A DNA stretch of 64,000 nt from Pseudeuparius sepicola (Eukaryota > Arthropoda > Insecta > Coleoptera > Anthribidae). The stretch covers positions 14,092,001-14,156,000 of the forward strand of contig OY987306.1 in NCBI GenBank assembly GCA_963920635.1, written 5' to 3'. Below are positions 53,978-64,000 of the stretch, in pieces. The position numbers and the translations under genes are program-made. The notes below the pieces were generated by a model. The model worked only from the letters and a program-made list of their open reading frames with translations, did not search any database and was not told the DNA's origin. The number at the start of each line of letters is the position of its first letter. The first letter of the stretch is position 1.

Positions 53978-54958
53978 TAAGAATGACTTTTTTCGAAGAA
54001 TTGAAAATAAAAAATTACAAGTAAAGTTAGGTCCATCCGTGGACACACTGTAGTGTATAGGCAGCGTGCTGGCGACCCGACTTGTTTGCAAAGCAAGCAT
54101 TTTTGATACAGTAGTAGAGTATCGCAGCCAGCGGTCGGGATGTGAGCGTAGGATGTAAAACAATGTCCTTTAAAATCTGAATGCATATTGACGTCGGTGA
54201 AAATTTAATAGAACTATCGAGTTTAACACTTGGGAAGGGAGGTCAGTTGATTGGGGCGCCTGTAATCTCGTAGACCTACCCACGGTTCTGATGTCATTTA
54301 TTAGTATTGGCAGGACTTAAATTATTTTCAAAGAATTGATCACACTTCCATAGGATTTTTAGTGGTGGAAGCTCCTTATAATATTAGACAGGGGAGCAGT
54401 TACTTCATAGCATTCATAGTGAAATGCTGTCAAGTAGCAGTCGGTTTGATATCTATTATATCTGAGTAGATGAACTAGGAGAGTTCTGGAGCAGACTTGT
54501 TAAGACTTGTTGACGCGGCCATTGAGCTGCGGTTCGATGAACTTTGAAGAGACACCTTCAGGTCACCTGAGGCCAATAACAATTATTGATTGTAAATTCG
54601 GGGATGAGTTTAGTTCAGAGAAAAACCTTATCGAAACGAATTGAGTGGGAAATATTAACTTGGCTTTTTCAAGTAGGCTACAAACAGGATTAAGTATTAA
54701 TTTGAAACACAAAGACATAAAAGAAAGAAGAAGAACTGCTTCACAGTTTTTAAATTTAAAATAAAGATATATTGAAAATCGTATTCAAAGTGCTTTTGTG
54801 CAGAGTTTATAAAAACATGTGGTGATGATGGTTCAAACGACATTTTAAATTCCCTAGAAGAATTTAAAGAAGGTAATTGCGGGTTTGCCTTTAACATAAC
54901 AATATCTTTAGAGATAAATATAAACAAATAGGAAGTAGGCAATGGGGCTTCATCGTTT
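53978..54958. other. No gene recognised
   Basis: Contains a GC-richer patch near 54040-54150 with a GCGGTCGGGATGTGAGCG motif, similar to a patch near 41800. No coding domain. Confidence 0.4.
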
Positions 54959-54963
54959 ATAAC

Positions 54964-55198
54964 TGTAGGTAATAACTTTTAATAGAGAAGAAGAAGAAGA
55001 AGAAGAAGAATAAGAGATTATGTTTTTAGTGTTTTGTGTGTACCTAATGTCTAATGTATAATGTCAAAATGTCTAATGACAGAGTCTGTCAGAATTTCGA
55101 TGTCGATAATAAAATAATGAACAAAATAGTATTCTGTTCAATAAAAAAGGTAGTGCTTATGTGATTTGTACACTGTGCATAAAAATCCCAGCTACACA
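54964..55198 (+). repeat. 5' LTR of copia-like element
   Basis: 235 bp from TGTAGGTAATAAC to CCCAGCTACACA, with a GAA microsatellite (about 54986-55010) absent in expanded form from the 3' LTR. A shared block AATGTCTAATGACAGAGTCT matches 60382-60405. Confidence 0.85.
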
Positions 55199-55214
55199 GG
55201 TTATGGGCCGAGGC
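55199..55214 (+). other. Primer binding site, internal Met-tRNA type
   Basis: GGTTATGGGCCGAGGC follows the 5' LTR. Copia-type elements prime with an internal fragment of initiator Met-tRNA through a GGTTATGGGCCCAG-like PBS, and this is close to it. Confidence 0.7.
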
Positions 55215-55321
55215 ACCCAGGCACACAGGCAGTCCAGCCTAAGTATCAGCCAGTATCACAAAAGTGTGGCATAAAATAACAATCTAGTGAGGGTGAGGAA
55301 CTACATAAAAATAATAATAAT

Positions 55322-56011
55322 ATGGCTGAAGCTCAAATAACAATGGATACACATGGAATAGAAAAGTTGAAAGATTTCGAAACGTATACGTTTTGGAAAT
55401 TCCAAGTTAAAAATCTTTTTTAAAGCAAATGGGTTATACAGTGTAGTCAATGGCTCAGACACGTGTCCCTCGAATTATCAGGCTGTTTGGACTAAAAAAG
55501 ATGCACAAGTCCAAAAAAAAAAAAATTCAGACAGTTGATAAAAGCTAGTGACTCAGCTACATCCCAAGAAATGTTCGATAAAATATGTAGTATCTTTGAT
55601 GGGGCCGAAGCAAGAAACAAAGATCAGTTAATGCAAGATTTCTTCAGTTTTACATACAATCATGATGTTGAGATGCAAACAAATCTAGCTGGTATTGAAA
55701 CAATTAAATAAAATTATATCGATGATGATATGATCATGTCAAGAATTCTAAATTATTTGCCGAAGAAGTACGAGTACTTTACAACCGCATGGGAATCAAC
55801 AACTCAGTCAGAAAGAAGTCTTAAAAATCGAATAAGCAGATTAATCAAGGAAGATGAAAAACCAAGCAAGAATGACGAAGGTGCTGCCGTAGCCTTCAAA
55901 ACGAATGCTAATAAAAAGATTGTCAACAGCGTCCAAAAGGTGAAGTGTGATCGATGTAACAAGGTAGGACATTATGCTAAGGATTGTACAAATGCAGAAA
56001 AAAAATACTAA
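55322..56011 (+). pseudogene. copia-like Gag with zinc knuckle
   Basis: Starts at the ATG at 55322 with MAEAQITMDTHGIEKLKDFE, the usual copia Gag opening including an FxxWKF-like block. Frameshifts break it between 55420 and 55730. The last part (55730-56011) has a coherent frame ending in CDRCNKVGHYAKDC, a complete CCHC knuckle. The stop comes at the junction with the inserted transposon at 56016, and the original frame would have continued at 58515. Confidence 0.8.
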
Positions 56012-56015
56012 ACTA

Positions 56016-58512
56016 CAGGGTGTCTACTTTTAAGTGTATACAAATCGATAAAAGATGTATTTTGTGAGATATTTTCAAAAACCCTTTTGTGTTCGAAAGG
56101 TCTTCAAAAAATGCTTCTTTTGACGTTTTTACTTTTGTCAAAATGCAAAGCCAGGGACGGCTACGATTTTTTTTATACCCCGATTTTCACAAAAACCATT
56201 TAGTGATTTTTTTATTTAAAATCTGACACAACAGCGTTAATCAGAACACCCCAAAACCCCCATATACTAAATTTGAACAAAAAATGTAGAGGGTGTTCGG
56301 TTCTACACCGTGTTAGAGTTGAGCAAAATAGGGACTTCAAAGGCACCTGGCGAGTCAAGCGTGCCATGTAATTATTTCAAAATAGTGGAAGAACTAACAG
56401 GACCACCCAAAGTGTTGATGGAAGAAATTGCAAGAAGAAATATACAGGATGTTTTTCTCTACAGCGTCTCAAATTTCCGATTTTTTTTTTTCGAATTTTA
56501 TGCTGGTCAAGTTTGCCTTGGATTAATGAAACAATGTTACTAAATGTAAAATAAATTAAATTTAAAAAAATATAAAGAGTCATTCGGTCATTTCCCTTGT
56601 GTTTACGAACAATATTCTAGTTTTTGTTAGGTAATAATTAAAAAAAATCTGTCCAGACAGCTAAAATTCGCAAAAATCAGATCTGCCATGGAAATTAAAA
56701 ACAAGGCAATACAATAAATTTGACAGTTCTGTTAATCTTAATTTTTGGCCAACTTGTATACACAATGGAAGCGTTAACTTTGAGTGACAAAATTGAGATT
56801 ATCAGATTAACGGGTGAAAATGTGCCTTACCGTGAAGTTGCCAGGATATTTAATACGCGTCATGAACGGAATATATGCACTAGTCTACCGTAGCAAAAAT
56901 AAACAGAACATTTGACTTAGCGGGTAAGTGAAGTTGAAGAGCTGGAAAATTAATAAAATGAAATGCAATTGTACCTATTGTTTTGTAGGAAATGTGTCTA
57001 TAAAAAAGAAAAGATCGGAGGAGATAATAACAACAACAGAACGCCCGAACAAATTTTAGAATATTTTCGGAACAATCCTAATGATTCCTTTAATGATGCG
57101 GTTAGGGATTTGCTGCTGAAAAGATCTACAATTTGGAAATGTTTAAAAATAAATAAATTAAAGGCATTTAAAGCAAAATTTCTGCACACGTTAGAAGTAG
57201 GAGACATGGAACGAAGACTCGAATATTGTTTGTGGGCGCAAGGGGAATACATGAATGATGCTAATTTTCTAAAAAATATATTATTTACAGATGAAGCAAC
57301 TTTCACAACAAATGGGGTTGTTTCATCCCAGAATACACGTTATTGGTCGGAAGAAAATCCTCATTTTATTGTACACACTAAAAGCCAGTTCTCTCAAAAA
57401 GTAAATGTCTTTTGTGGGATAACTGGCCACAGGCACACCTCTAAATGGTGCGCTCTTTCTGGAATTTTTGAGAGGCGACTTTCAAAACGCCCTCGACGAT
57501 TTACCATTGCGAGGAACAAGAGATTTAACGATGCAGTTAGATGGAGCGCCTATCCATGGAACTCGAGCTGTCACTGAGTGGCTAAATAATAATTTTGACA
57601 ACAGGTATTGTTATTGTTACACTTACATGATTTTAGATTAATGTACTAATAAATTTTACCACTTGCAGATGGATTGGAAGAAATAGTCCATTAATTAGAT
57701 GGCCCCCTCGATCGCCAGATTTGTCCTCGTTGGACTTTTATTTTTGGGGTGTGATAAAGGATAGAGTACCTATATAAAAATCGCCCTAGAGACATAAACG
57801 AGCTACAACAAAAAATAATAGAAGCTTGCCAATCAGTAACAGCAAATGAGCTAAAAAATGTTGTTTGTAACATTAAAAAGCGTATCGACAAATGTATAAC
57901 CTTAGAAGGCGATTATATTGAGAAAACCTCGATAACTTAAGACTTAAGTATTTTATTTGTTGATGTTCTGGTAAAATTTAATTTATTTTACATTTAGTAA
58001 CATTGTTTCAATAATCCAAGGCAAACTTGACCAGCATAAAATTCGAAAAAAATCGGAAATTTGAGACGCTGTAGAGAAACACATCCTGTATATTTCTTCT
58101 TGCAATCTCTTCCATCAACACTTTGGGTGGTCCTGTTAATTCTTCCACTGTTTTGAAATAATTCCATGGCACGCTTGACTCGTCTTTGAAGTCCCTATTT
58201 TGCTCTACTTTAACACGGTGTAGAACCGAACACCCTGTATATTTATTGTTCAAATTTAGTATATGGGGGTTTTAGGATGTCCTGATTAACGCTGTTGTGT
58301 CAGATTTTAAATAAAAAAATCGCTAAATGGTTTTTGTGAAAATCGGGGTATAAAAAAGATCGTAGCCGTCCCTGGATTTGCATTTTGACAAAAGTAAAAA
58401 CGTCAAAAGAAGCGTTTTGTGAAGACCTTTCGAACAAAAAAAAAGGTTTTTGAAAATATCTCACAAAATACATTTTTTATCGATTTGTATACACTTAAAA
58501 GTAGACACCCTG
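56016..58512 (+). mobile_element. Decayed IS630/Tc1/mariner transposon with ~530-bp TIRs
   Basis: Ends CAGGGTGTCTAC and GTAGACACCCTG, with TA at 56014-56015 and 58513-58514. The inverted arms run to about 56545 and from about 57990. A transposase pseudogene related to that at 50642-51718 lies between. The element interrupts the copia-like element right after gag. Its subterminal sequence recurs in the non-autonomous element at 37785-38935 and, through that element, at the right window edge. Confidence 0.88.
56765..57940 (+). pseudogene. DD37D-type transposase, intron-bearing relic
   Basis: Starts MEALTLSDKIEIIRLTGEN, parallel to the intact copy. The central frame (56963-57577) has KFLHTLEVGDMERRLEYCLW and NILFTDEATFTTNGVVSSQN, with the first catalytic Asp. 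After damage around 57430-57560 the third motif WPPRSPDLSSLDFYFWG follows at about 57700. Two GT-AG segments, 56924-56988 (65 bp) and 57605-57668 (64 bp), interrupt homology exactly and look like introns; removing the second restores Arg and the WIGRNSP block. The intact copy at 50642 has no introns there. Frameshifts make it non-functional. Confidence 0.75.
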
Positions 58513-58619
58513 TATATGTAAAAAATGTAACCATAGAGAAAGTAGCTGTTTTTAGAAAAAAGAATAAAATAATAGCAGTGAAAATAAAAATAATAAGGGT
58601 GATAACAATAAAAACTCAA

Positions 58620-59280
58620 ATAAGGTAGCTTTTTTAATTAATAATTTTGCTAATAATGTTCATGTGAATTCAATTGAAAATAAAAATGATTGTAATAACC
58701 AAAGTAGTGTAAACTTTATGGTTGATTCTGCTTGTACCGCACATATATGGTTTGATTAAAAACATAAAATCAATTAAAACTGATATTGGTGTCGCTAAAA
58801 GTCACAATTTATGTCCTCAGAAGGTCAGGGTGAATTTGTAGGACAAGACTGCATTTAAAAAAAATACCTACCTTGTATGTTCCCGAACTTGAAAAAAATT
58901 TACTTTCAGTTCCAGCTGTAACTAATCAAGGTGGGGAAGTTGTATTCAAAAGGAATAGTGTTGAAATGCATGAAAATGATATTTTGCTGTTTACAGGTAT
59001 AAAAGAAAATACGGGGTTGTATAGTATAACTTAAAACAGATAACGACGGTGGAATGTTACTGATTACACATAAAACAGAAACACGACTAAACTGGCATAA
59101 GAAAATGGGTCATCTAGGTGATAAAGCCTTGTGTGTGTTGCTGAATGTAGCTTACGGTAGGTATAGAATTTAATATAAATGAAGAAACACCAGTATTCTG
59201 TGAAACATGCGTAAAGGTTAAGCAAACAAGGTTGTCGTCTAATACAAAACGTAAACACCAGCTTACTTAAAAGACTAGGT
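58620..59280 (+). pseudogene. copia-like protease and integrase zinc-finger remnant
   Basis: Near 58705-58745 the + strand reads FMVDSACTAHIW, the copia-type protease active site (Asp-Ser plus A/G). Near 59095-59130 it reads WHKKMGHLGDKAL, and near 59195-59235 FCETCVKVKQTRL, the HHCC zinc finger of the integrase. Many frameshifts and stops separate them. The DDE core is missing, since the sequence then jumps to RT. Confidence 0.75.
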
Positions 59281-59299
59281 TTTACTTACATGAAGCAGT

Positions 59300-60250
59300 G
59301 ACAGGGTCTGGCAAAAAGCCATAAATGAAGAATTAAAATCACTAGAACAAAATAACGCCTGGAAAATAGTTGATCGAAAAGAAACAATTGGGCAGAAGAT
59401 CTTAACAAAAAAATGGGACTTCAAAGTTAAAGAAGATAGTACTTATAAAGCTAGACTTGTGGCCACAGACTTCGAACAATGAGAAATAGATTTGAAAGAA
59501 ACCTCCAGCCCAGTCGCAGCACTATGTTCACTAAGAACTTTATTTGCGATTGCATCATCCAAGAACTACACTTTGATGACGTTCGATATTATGACAGCCT
59601 TTCTATACAGTGAACTAAAAAAAAACAAATATATATGAAAATTCCAGAAGAATGTGAAGTAGATGAAAGTGGAAAGGTGTGTTGCTTACAAAAATCGTTA
59701 TATGGTCTCAAACAAGCACCTCAAAGATGGAATCAGACATTTATTGAAGCTATGAAAAATATTGGGTTTTTAAGAATAATGATGATTCAATAATAATTGC
59801 TATATAGACGATGGTCTCATAATCGAAAAAAAAACAAATGTGCAATTAAAGAAATGATCAAGAAACCGAGTGAAACTTACGAAACAAAATTATTTCAAGA
59901 ACCAAAAACCTTTCTTGGCATAGAGATAAAAAATAATATATTTAACCCAAGACAACTACACAAAAAGCATTCTTGATAAGTATAACAGGAGCAACTGTGA
60001 GCTTTTATCAATTCCGTGTCAAAAAGATAAGAGAAAGTATTTATGAGAAGAAAATGCGATACAATTCCCATATAGAGAAGCAATAGGGAGTTTACTCTAC
60101 TTATCCACTAGAACTAGACCCGATATTTCATATGCTGTTGGACTGGCAAGTCGCCACATGACCCACAAATGAAGAGAATAAAGATAATTTTTAAATAGCT
60201 ATTTGAATGGCACGTTAGGAGAGGGTATTTTGTTTAAGAGAAACGTAATT
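59300..60250 (+). pseudogene. copia-like RT and RNase H remnant
   Basis: Blocks in order: AINEELKSLEQNNAWKIVDR, KKWDFKVKEDSTYKARLVAT, SSPVAALCSLRTLFAIAS, SLYGLKQAPQRWNQTF, then CYIDDGLII (about 59800) with the YxDD motif. The RNase H part has [20 protein letters not shown] and GLASRHM. Blocks are in two or more frames with stops. Motif order and spelling are Ty1/copia. Confidence 0.8.
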
Positions 60251-60291
60251 GTATCTGAAAAAGATATATAAATTAAAAAATTAGGAGAGGG

Positions 60292-60652
60292 TGTTAGGTA
60301 ATAATTTTTAATAGAGAAGAATAATAAGAGGTTATATTTTTAGTGTTTTGTGTGTTCCTAATGTCTAATGTATAATGTGAAAATGTCTAATGACAGAGTC
60401 TGTCAGAATCTCGATGTATAAAAGGTCGTTAATATAGTATATTTCCCAACAAGTGCGGAAAGTGCCACTTTTCCGCACGAGATTGCAGTTGGCTGAACGA
60501 CGCGTAGCGGAGTTCAGCCAAGAAATCGTTCGGAATAGTGTACTTTTCCGCACGCTTGTAGAAAAAAATAATTAACAAGATGGTATTCTGTTCAATAAAA
60601 AAAGTAGTGCTTGCGTGATCTGTACACTGTGCATAAAAGTCCCAGCTCCACA
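60292..60652 (+). repeat. 3' LTR of copia-like element, interrupted
   Basis: Begins TGTTAGGTAATAATTTTTAA after an AGGAGAGGG purine tract and ends CCCAGCTCCACA. About 130 bp longer than the 5' LTR because of an insertion near 60425-60575. Confidence 0.83.
60425..60575. mobile_element. Hairpin-rich MITE inside the copia 3' LTR
   Basis: Absent from the 5' LTR. It holds CAAGTGCGGAAAGTGCCACT and an inverted counterpart ACTTTTCCGCACGCTTG, plus an internal stem GGCTGAAC/GTTCAGCC. The left edge, TTAATATAGTATATTTCC, resembles the end of the MITE at 20216. Exact edges are uncertain by a few bases. Confidence 0.65.
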
Positions 60653-60657
60653 ATAAC

Positions 60658-61236
60658 ATTACACATACGAATTTCTAAGAAACAGGTCCATTTAAATAAT
60701 ATTGTATATGTATATTATACAAAATCAAAATGAGGCATGTTTTGCGTGGTCAATAATAGCCGCTTTATATCCAACCAACAAGACAAGCATACCCTCATTT
60801 CCCTCAAGTTTTAAATTTAATTTACATCAAGTTTTCTATGAATTAACCACAAATTACAAAATTTGGAAAACTTAGCAACATTTCAATTAATGTTTAGAGA
60901 TTGAATCAAAATAAAATTTTCTATAATCTATTAATAATACAAGATAAATATTTCCCAAACATAACTAATATGAATCGGAAATCGAAAACAATGAATATGT
61001 TGACATTAAGTACCATTATGTTTAAATAAAAGATATTTCTAGATTAATATCCAAACAAGTAAATAAACACAATGGGAAAAAGTTTCTACGTGACAGATGT
61101 TTAAATTATTTTTCAACCCAAGAAAAATTAGTAGAACATACAATTGGAAGTGAAAAAATAAAAGAATGTAAGATTACATTTTCACAGGATAAATACGTGG
61201 AAAGCGTAGAAGGGCCACAGCAGGGAAATTTTTTTA
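60658..61236. other. No gene recognised
   Basis: AT-rich, with no coding domain or repeat structure. Confidence 0.5.
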
Positions 61237-61442
61237 ATCTCGTACTTTTCTACAAAATTATGTATAATTTTGCACTTTTATACGAAATTATGTATAGTTT
61301 CGTACTTTTCTACCAAATTATGGATAATTTCTTACTTTTCTACGAAATTATGTATAATTTCGTACTTTTTTACGAAATTATGTATAATTTCGTACTTTTC
61401 TACAAAATTATGTATAATTTCGTGCTTTTCTACGAAATTATA
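61237..61442 (+). repeat. 30-bp palindromic tandem repeat, seven units
   Basis: Seven units of exactly 30 bp, each with TACGAAATTAT, two spacer bases, then ATAATTTCGTA, so every unit can fold on itself. The open frame that runs through gives a 10-residue repeat (YNFVLFYEIM), a by-product of the 30-bp period. Confidence 0.9.
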
Positions 61443-61953
61443 CAATATGTCCCCGGATAAGATTCTGGATAGGCGTAAATGACAAAAAAAGAGTTGGCTC
61501 ATGATTTAATGGAAGATGGTCCCAAACCGATATATGCTATCAGAATGAGCAAATTTGGGGATGGTGCATGCACAATGTACATTGCACATGGCGGGATGAT
61601 GTTTCCGGTTTCACAGTGGCGTGCCCCTTTCAGTTGTTTCAACAAATTAATCAAGGCAGAAATCTTTATTTTTCGCGAAATTAGTACCTAAACAATACAG
61701 GCCAAAAATTATAAGGCACGTGTATGTCTTTAAGTTTAGGAATCCTTGATAATATAGTAATATGGAATTTCCAATTATGAAGAGGTAGGTACCTACACAA
61801 ACGCCTATGCCACTTTGGTACCTACATGACTCAAAAGTTAATTTAAATTATACATTTATTTTTGGCAGTCAGGGAAGAGCCGCACGCTGCACAGCAAAGC
61901 ATAATAACTCGAAAAATATCCAAGCACCACATAGGTACTGGCACCTATCACAT
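61443..61953. other. No gene recognised
   Basis: A 70-residue frame (61479-61691) and a 65-residue frame (61807-62004) carry no recognised domain. Confidence 0.4.
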
Positions 61954-62061
61954 ATCATAATTAGAGTAACCCAAATATGCAACACGCATATTTTGCATAT
62001 TTAGCACATTATATGCATTTTTTTAAATAATTGCATATATTAAAATATTGCATATTATATA

Positions 62062-62403
62062 CAGTGTGTTTCACTTTAAGTGGCGACAATTCATTATTTT
62101 TTAACAGGGCGGCCTATTTTGGAAAACTGCGCACCTAAATTGTGCGCACCCACCTAAATTGTGAACAATCGGTATTAGTTACGACATTGAAATTGGAATT
62201 CGGGGTATCCAGATGTGCTTAAATCCATAGAGATATTTGTTTTTTTATCGTTATCGTAGTTGGCTAGGGAAAGGGCGAATTTTAAAATAGCATGTACCAG
62301 GATGTAGAGCTTTTGGAGTACCATATTTAAAAAAAAAGTTTTCGAAAATAGGCCGCCCCGTTAAAAAAACATGAATCGTCGCCACTTAAAGTGAAACACA
62401 CTG
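62062..62403. mobile_element. Nested TA-type MITE, 342 bp
   Basis: Ends CAGTGTGTTTCACTTTAAGT and its inverse at 62384-62403, with TA on both sides (62060-62061, 62404-62405). Arms of about 60 bp include GTGGCGAC and CGGCCTATTTT. The tips CAGTGTG match those of the intact transposon at 50226, which might mobilise it. Confidence 0.85.
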
Positions 62404-62659
62404 TATATTAAAATATTGCATATTGCGCATAATTGAAAGAATTTAGGATAATTTAAATCTTTGGCAGGCCTTTTATTCATTTTTGGGAATAGGGGTCGGT
62501 GTCTAGGTAGGTACCTGGTTTTCCCAAAATAATATAGGTAAATTATAATTTTATGGGCACTAATCCTGGTGATCTGAAAACGAATAAAGTAGGTATTTAT
62601 AGGTAGGTATTTAATAAAGTACATTCATTGAAAAGGACAGGGCAAAATTTGAAAATCCT

Positions 62660-63394
62660 TTATCGGAAGTTGATACACCTAACATGCCTTGCTCATGCTT
62701 TAAATAGGGTTGCTGAGGAAATTAGGAAACATTTTCCGCTTGTAAATAGTTTAATTTCCAACATGAAAAAAGTCTTCCTTAAAGCGCCTATAAGCGTTGG
62801 GTGAAGATTTAAACTATAAGGGTTCAGTTCTACAAAGAAAAACTACCAAACACTCCTCTTCCACCTCAATCTGTTATTACAAGATGGGGCACTTGGTTGG
62901 AAGCTGCATTTTTTTATTGCGAGAATGTTTGCCAACTGAAAGATCTAATTTCAGAATTTTCGAACGAATCTTCCCTGTCCCTTACAGATGTTAAACAACT
63001 ATTCGAAAACGAGGAAATAAAGAAACAACTTTCCTTTCTAAAAGCAAATTATAGCTTTCTTTCTAAAACAATAACACAAATGGAGGAATCTAATTTGCCA
63101 TTAACCCGAAGTGTAGAACTGGTAAAACAATCTGAGGTTGCTTTTCAAAATGTCACAGGTAAAATTGGGTACAAAATATTTCAAAAATTTAGAAATGTGA
63201 TGGAAGAAAATAGTGGGTTTCAGTTTCTTAGCCAAGTAGCAAATATTTTAAAGGGAGATTTTACCGAATCCATCGATTCGGATCCTGTGATAGTGAGCAA
63301 TTTTAAAAGCGCACCTCTTACATCGGTTGATGTGGAAAGGAGTTTCTCCATTTATAAATTTTTATATAAATTTTTATATTCTGATATTTTTTAA
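62660..63394 (+). pseudogene. hAT transposase C-terminal half
   Basis: In frames before 62897 the sequence resembles the CLAHALN...NSL block of hAT transposases, with shifts. From 62897 a 165-residue frame reads MEAAFFYCENVCQLKDLISE, a long helical segment, and then LTSVDVERSFSIYKFLYKF, the dimerisation motif. The frame ends soon after with a short FLYKFLY repeat, so the normal C-terminus is lost. Catalytic N-terminal parts are missing. Confidence 0.75.
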
Positions 63395-63677
63395 TTGAGA
63401 ATTTTGAGCAACATTTAGTGGTTTATTGTTTTTACAACTAAATTTCAACCTGATTTTTATAATTTATAATAAATGCATATTTAGATTTAGTTCAATGTAG
63501 AAATTTTAAAAATAATGTTTATTTTTTGTAAATGAAACAATAAATTTATATTTTTAACGTATTTCTTAATTTGCATATTTTCAAAATTTTCCTGCATATT
63601 TTGACTAAATTATTTGCATATTTATGCGCATATTTTTAGGGTTTCGACTTGCATATTTGGGTTACTCTAATCGTAAT

Positions 63678-64000
63678 ATATCAAAATATTGTGTCAAATG
63701 TTGGTTCCTACACACGGCGATTTCCGCCTCACTTATTTTATAATGGCCATAGAGCTTTGACTCCTTCCTGGGGTCCTTTATTCAAAGGTCTATGATCCCA
63801 TTATCTCGAAAGAAGAAGCATTCTATTATCTCAGAAGCAACACTTTTACAAGAATGTTCACACTTTTAAGAGAATTCGAATTCTCGAAAAAGTTAAACCC
63901 AAATATGCACTTTCCTGGGGTTGTTTATTAAAAGTCTTAGACAGTGACTTTGTTGACAAAGATCCAATAATTTAAATTGTTTTTTTGTTTGCTGGTTAGC
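63678..64000 (-). mobile_element. Edge of an element like 37785-38935
   Basis: 63931-64000, read on the minus strand, matches the internal sequence at about 38232-38298 (CAATTTAAATTATTGGA then AAAGTCACTGTCTAA). The rest of this copy lies off the right edge. 63678-63920 shows no gene. Confidence 0.5.

Larger units (their letters stand above)
54964..60652 (+). mobile_element. copia-like LTR retrotransposon, decayed
   Basis: LTRs at 54964-55198 and 60292-60652 are flanked by the exact 5-bp direct repeat ATAAC (54959-54963 and 60653-60657). PBS, gag, protease, integrase zinc finger, RT and RNase H follow in copia order (integrase before RT). A DNA transposon (56016-58512) is inserted just after gag, and a MITE in the 3' LTR. 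Many stops and the loss of the integrase core make it inactive. Confidence 0.88.
61962..63669 (+). mobile_element. hAT element with 8-bp target duplication
   Basis: Ends TAGAGTAACCCAAATATGCA and TGCATATTTGGGTTACTCTA are perfect inverted repeats. ATCATAAT (61954-61961) and ATCGTAAT (63670-63677) flank it, an 8-bp duplication with one change. Both ends are full of TGCATATT motifs. It encodes only the C-terminal part of a transposase, so it is internally deleted, and it contains a MITE (62062-62403). Confidence 0.9.

Noticed and set aside
61197..61460. 87-residue repetitive protein
   Set aside because: A 10-residue peptide repeat from the 30-bp minisatellite; no start context or homolog recognised.

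Overview
The window is AT-rich, intron-containing, repeat-dense eukaryotic DNA with errantivirus-type and copia-type retrotransposons, a Penelope-like element, jockey-like LINEs, mariner/hAT/MULE relics and many TA-flanked short elements ending in ACAGGGTG-like termini. This is the profile of an insect nuclear genome. I cannot fix the order from sequence alone. No tRNA, rRNA, CRISPR array or bacterial-style operon was seen. Nearly every long open frame belongs to a mobile element.

Only two pieces look like ordinary host genes. Both are terminal coding exons with clean splice acceptors and intact frames: an Mpv17/PMP22-family exon on the + strand (37234-37439) and the last exon of a class-III aminotransferase of the AGXT2-like/ETNPPL type on the - strand (47745-47843). 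They converge, with about 10 kb of repeats between their 3' ends. If both genes are live, DNA left of 37234 is intron or upstream of the Mpv17-like gene, and DNA right of 47843 is intron of the aminotransferase gene. A decayed THAP-domain gene with one intron lies at 15733-16388.

Layout. 1-13648: an old gypsy/errantivirus-like element on the - strand (env remnant, IN, RNase H, RT, PR, gag, PBS, 5' LTR; its 3' LTR would lie off the left edge). It is cut by a fold-back element with TTCGAA arrays (752-1843), by a 280-bp duplicated block (4782-5061) and by a + strand errantivirus (5105-12311) with 195-bp LTRs and a CATG target duplication. 13.6-26 kb: LINE 3' fragment with tandem units, hAT MITE, THAP pseudogene, env fragment, several tandem arrays, a CpG-richer segment and a long-TIR MITE. 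26.6-37 kb: transposase relics, a jockey-like LINE (27.1-29.5 kb), a GACAATTGAGCGC-type array, a MULE relic, a second LINE fragment and a mariner relic next to the Mpv17-like exon.

37.8-47.1 kb: a non-autonomous DNA element, a miniature LTR element (38954-40305), a composite repeat, a Penelope-like palindrome with a hammerhead-like motif, and a 142-bp satellite. 49.6-52.2 kb: a hAT relic beside an apparently intact DD37D-type transposon (50226-52162) with 366-bp TIRs. 54964-60652: a copia-like element with a 5-bp target duplication, itself interrupted by a second, decayed member of the same transposon superfamily (56016-58512) that seems to carry introns. 61.2-63.7 kb: a 30-bp palindromic tandem repeat and a hAT element holding a nested MITE.

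All calls rest on reading the sequence and translations by eye. Family names come from recognised motifs, not from database searches.
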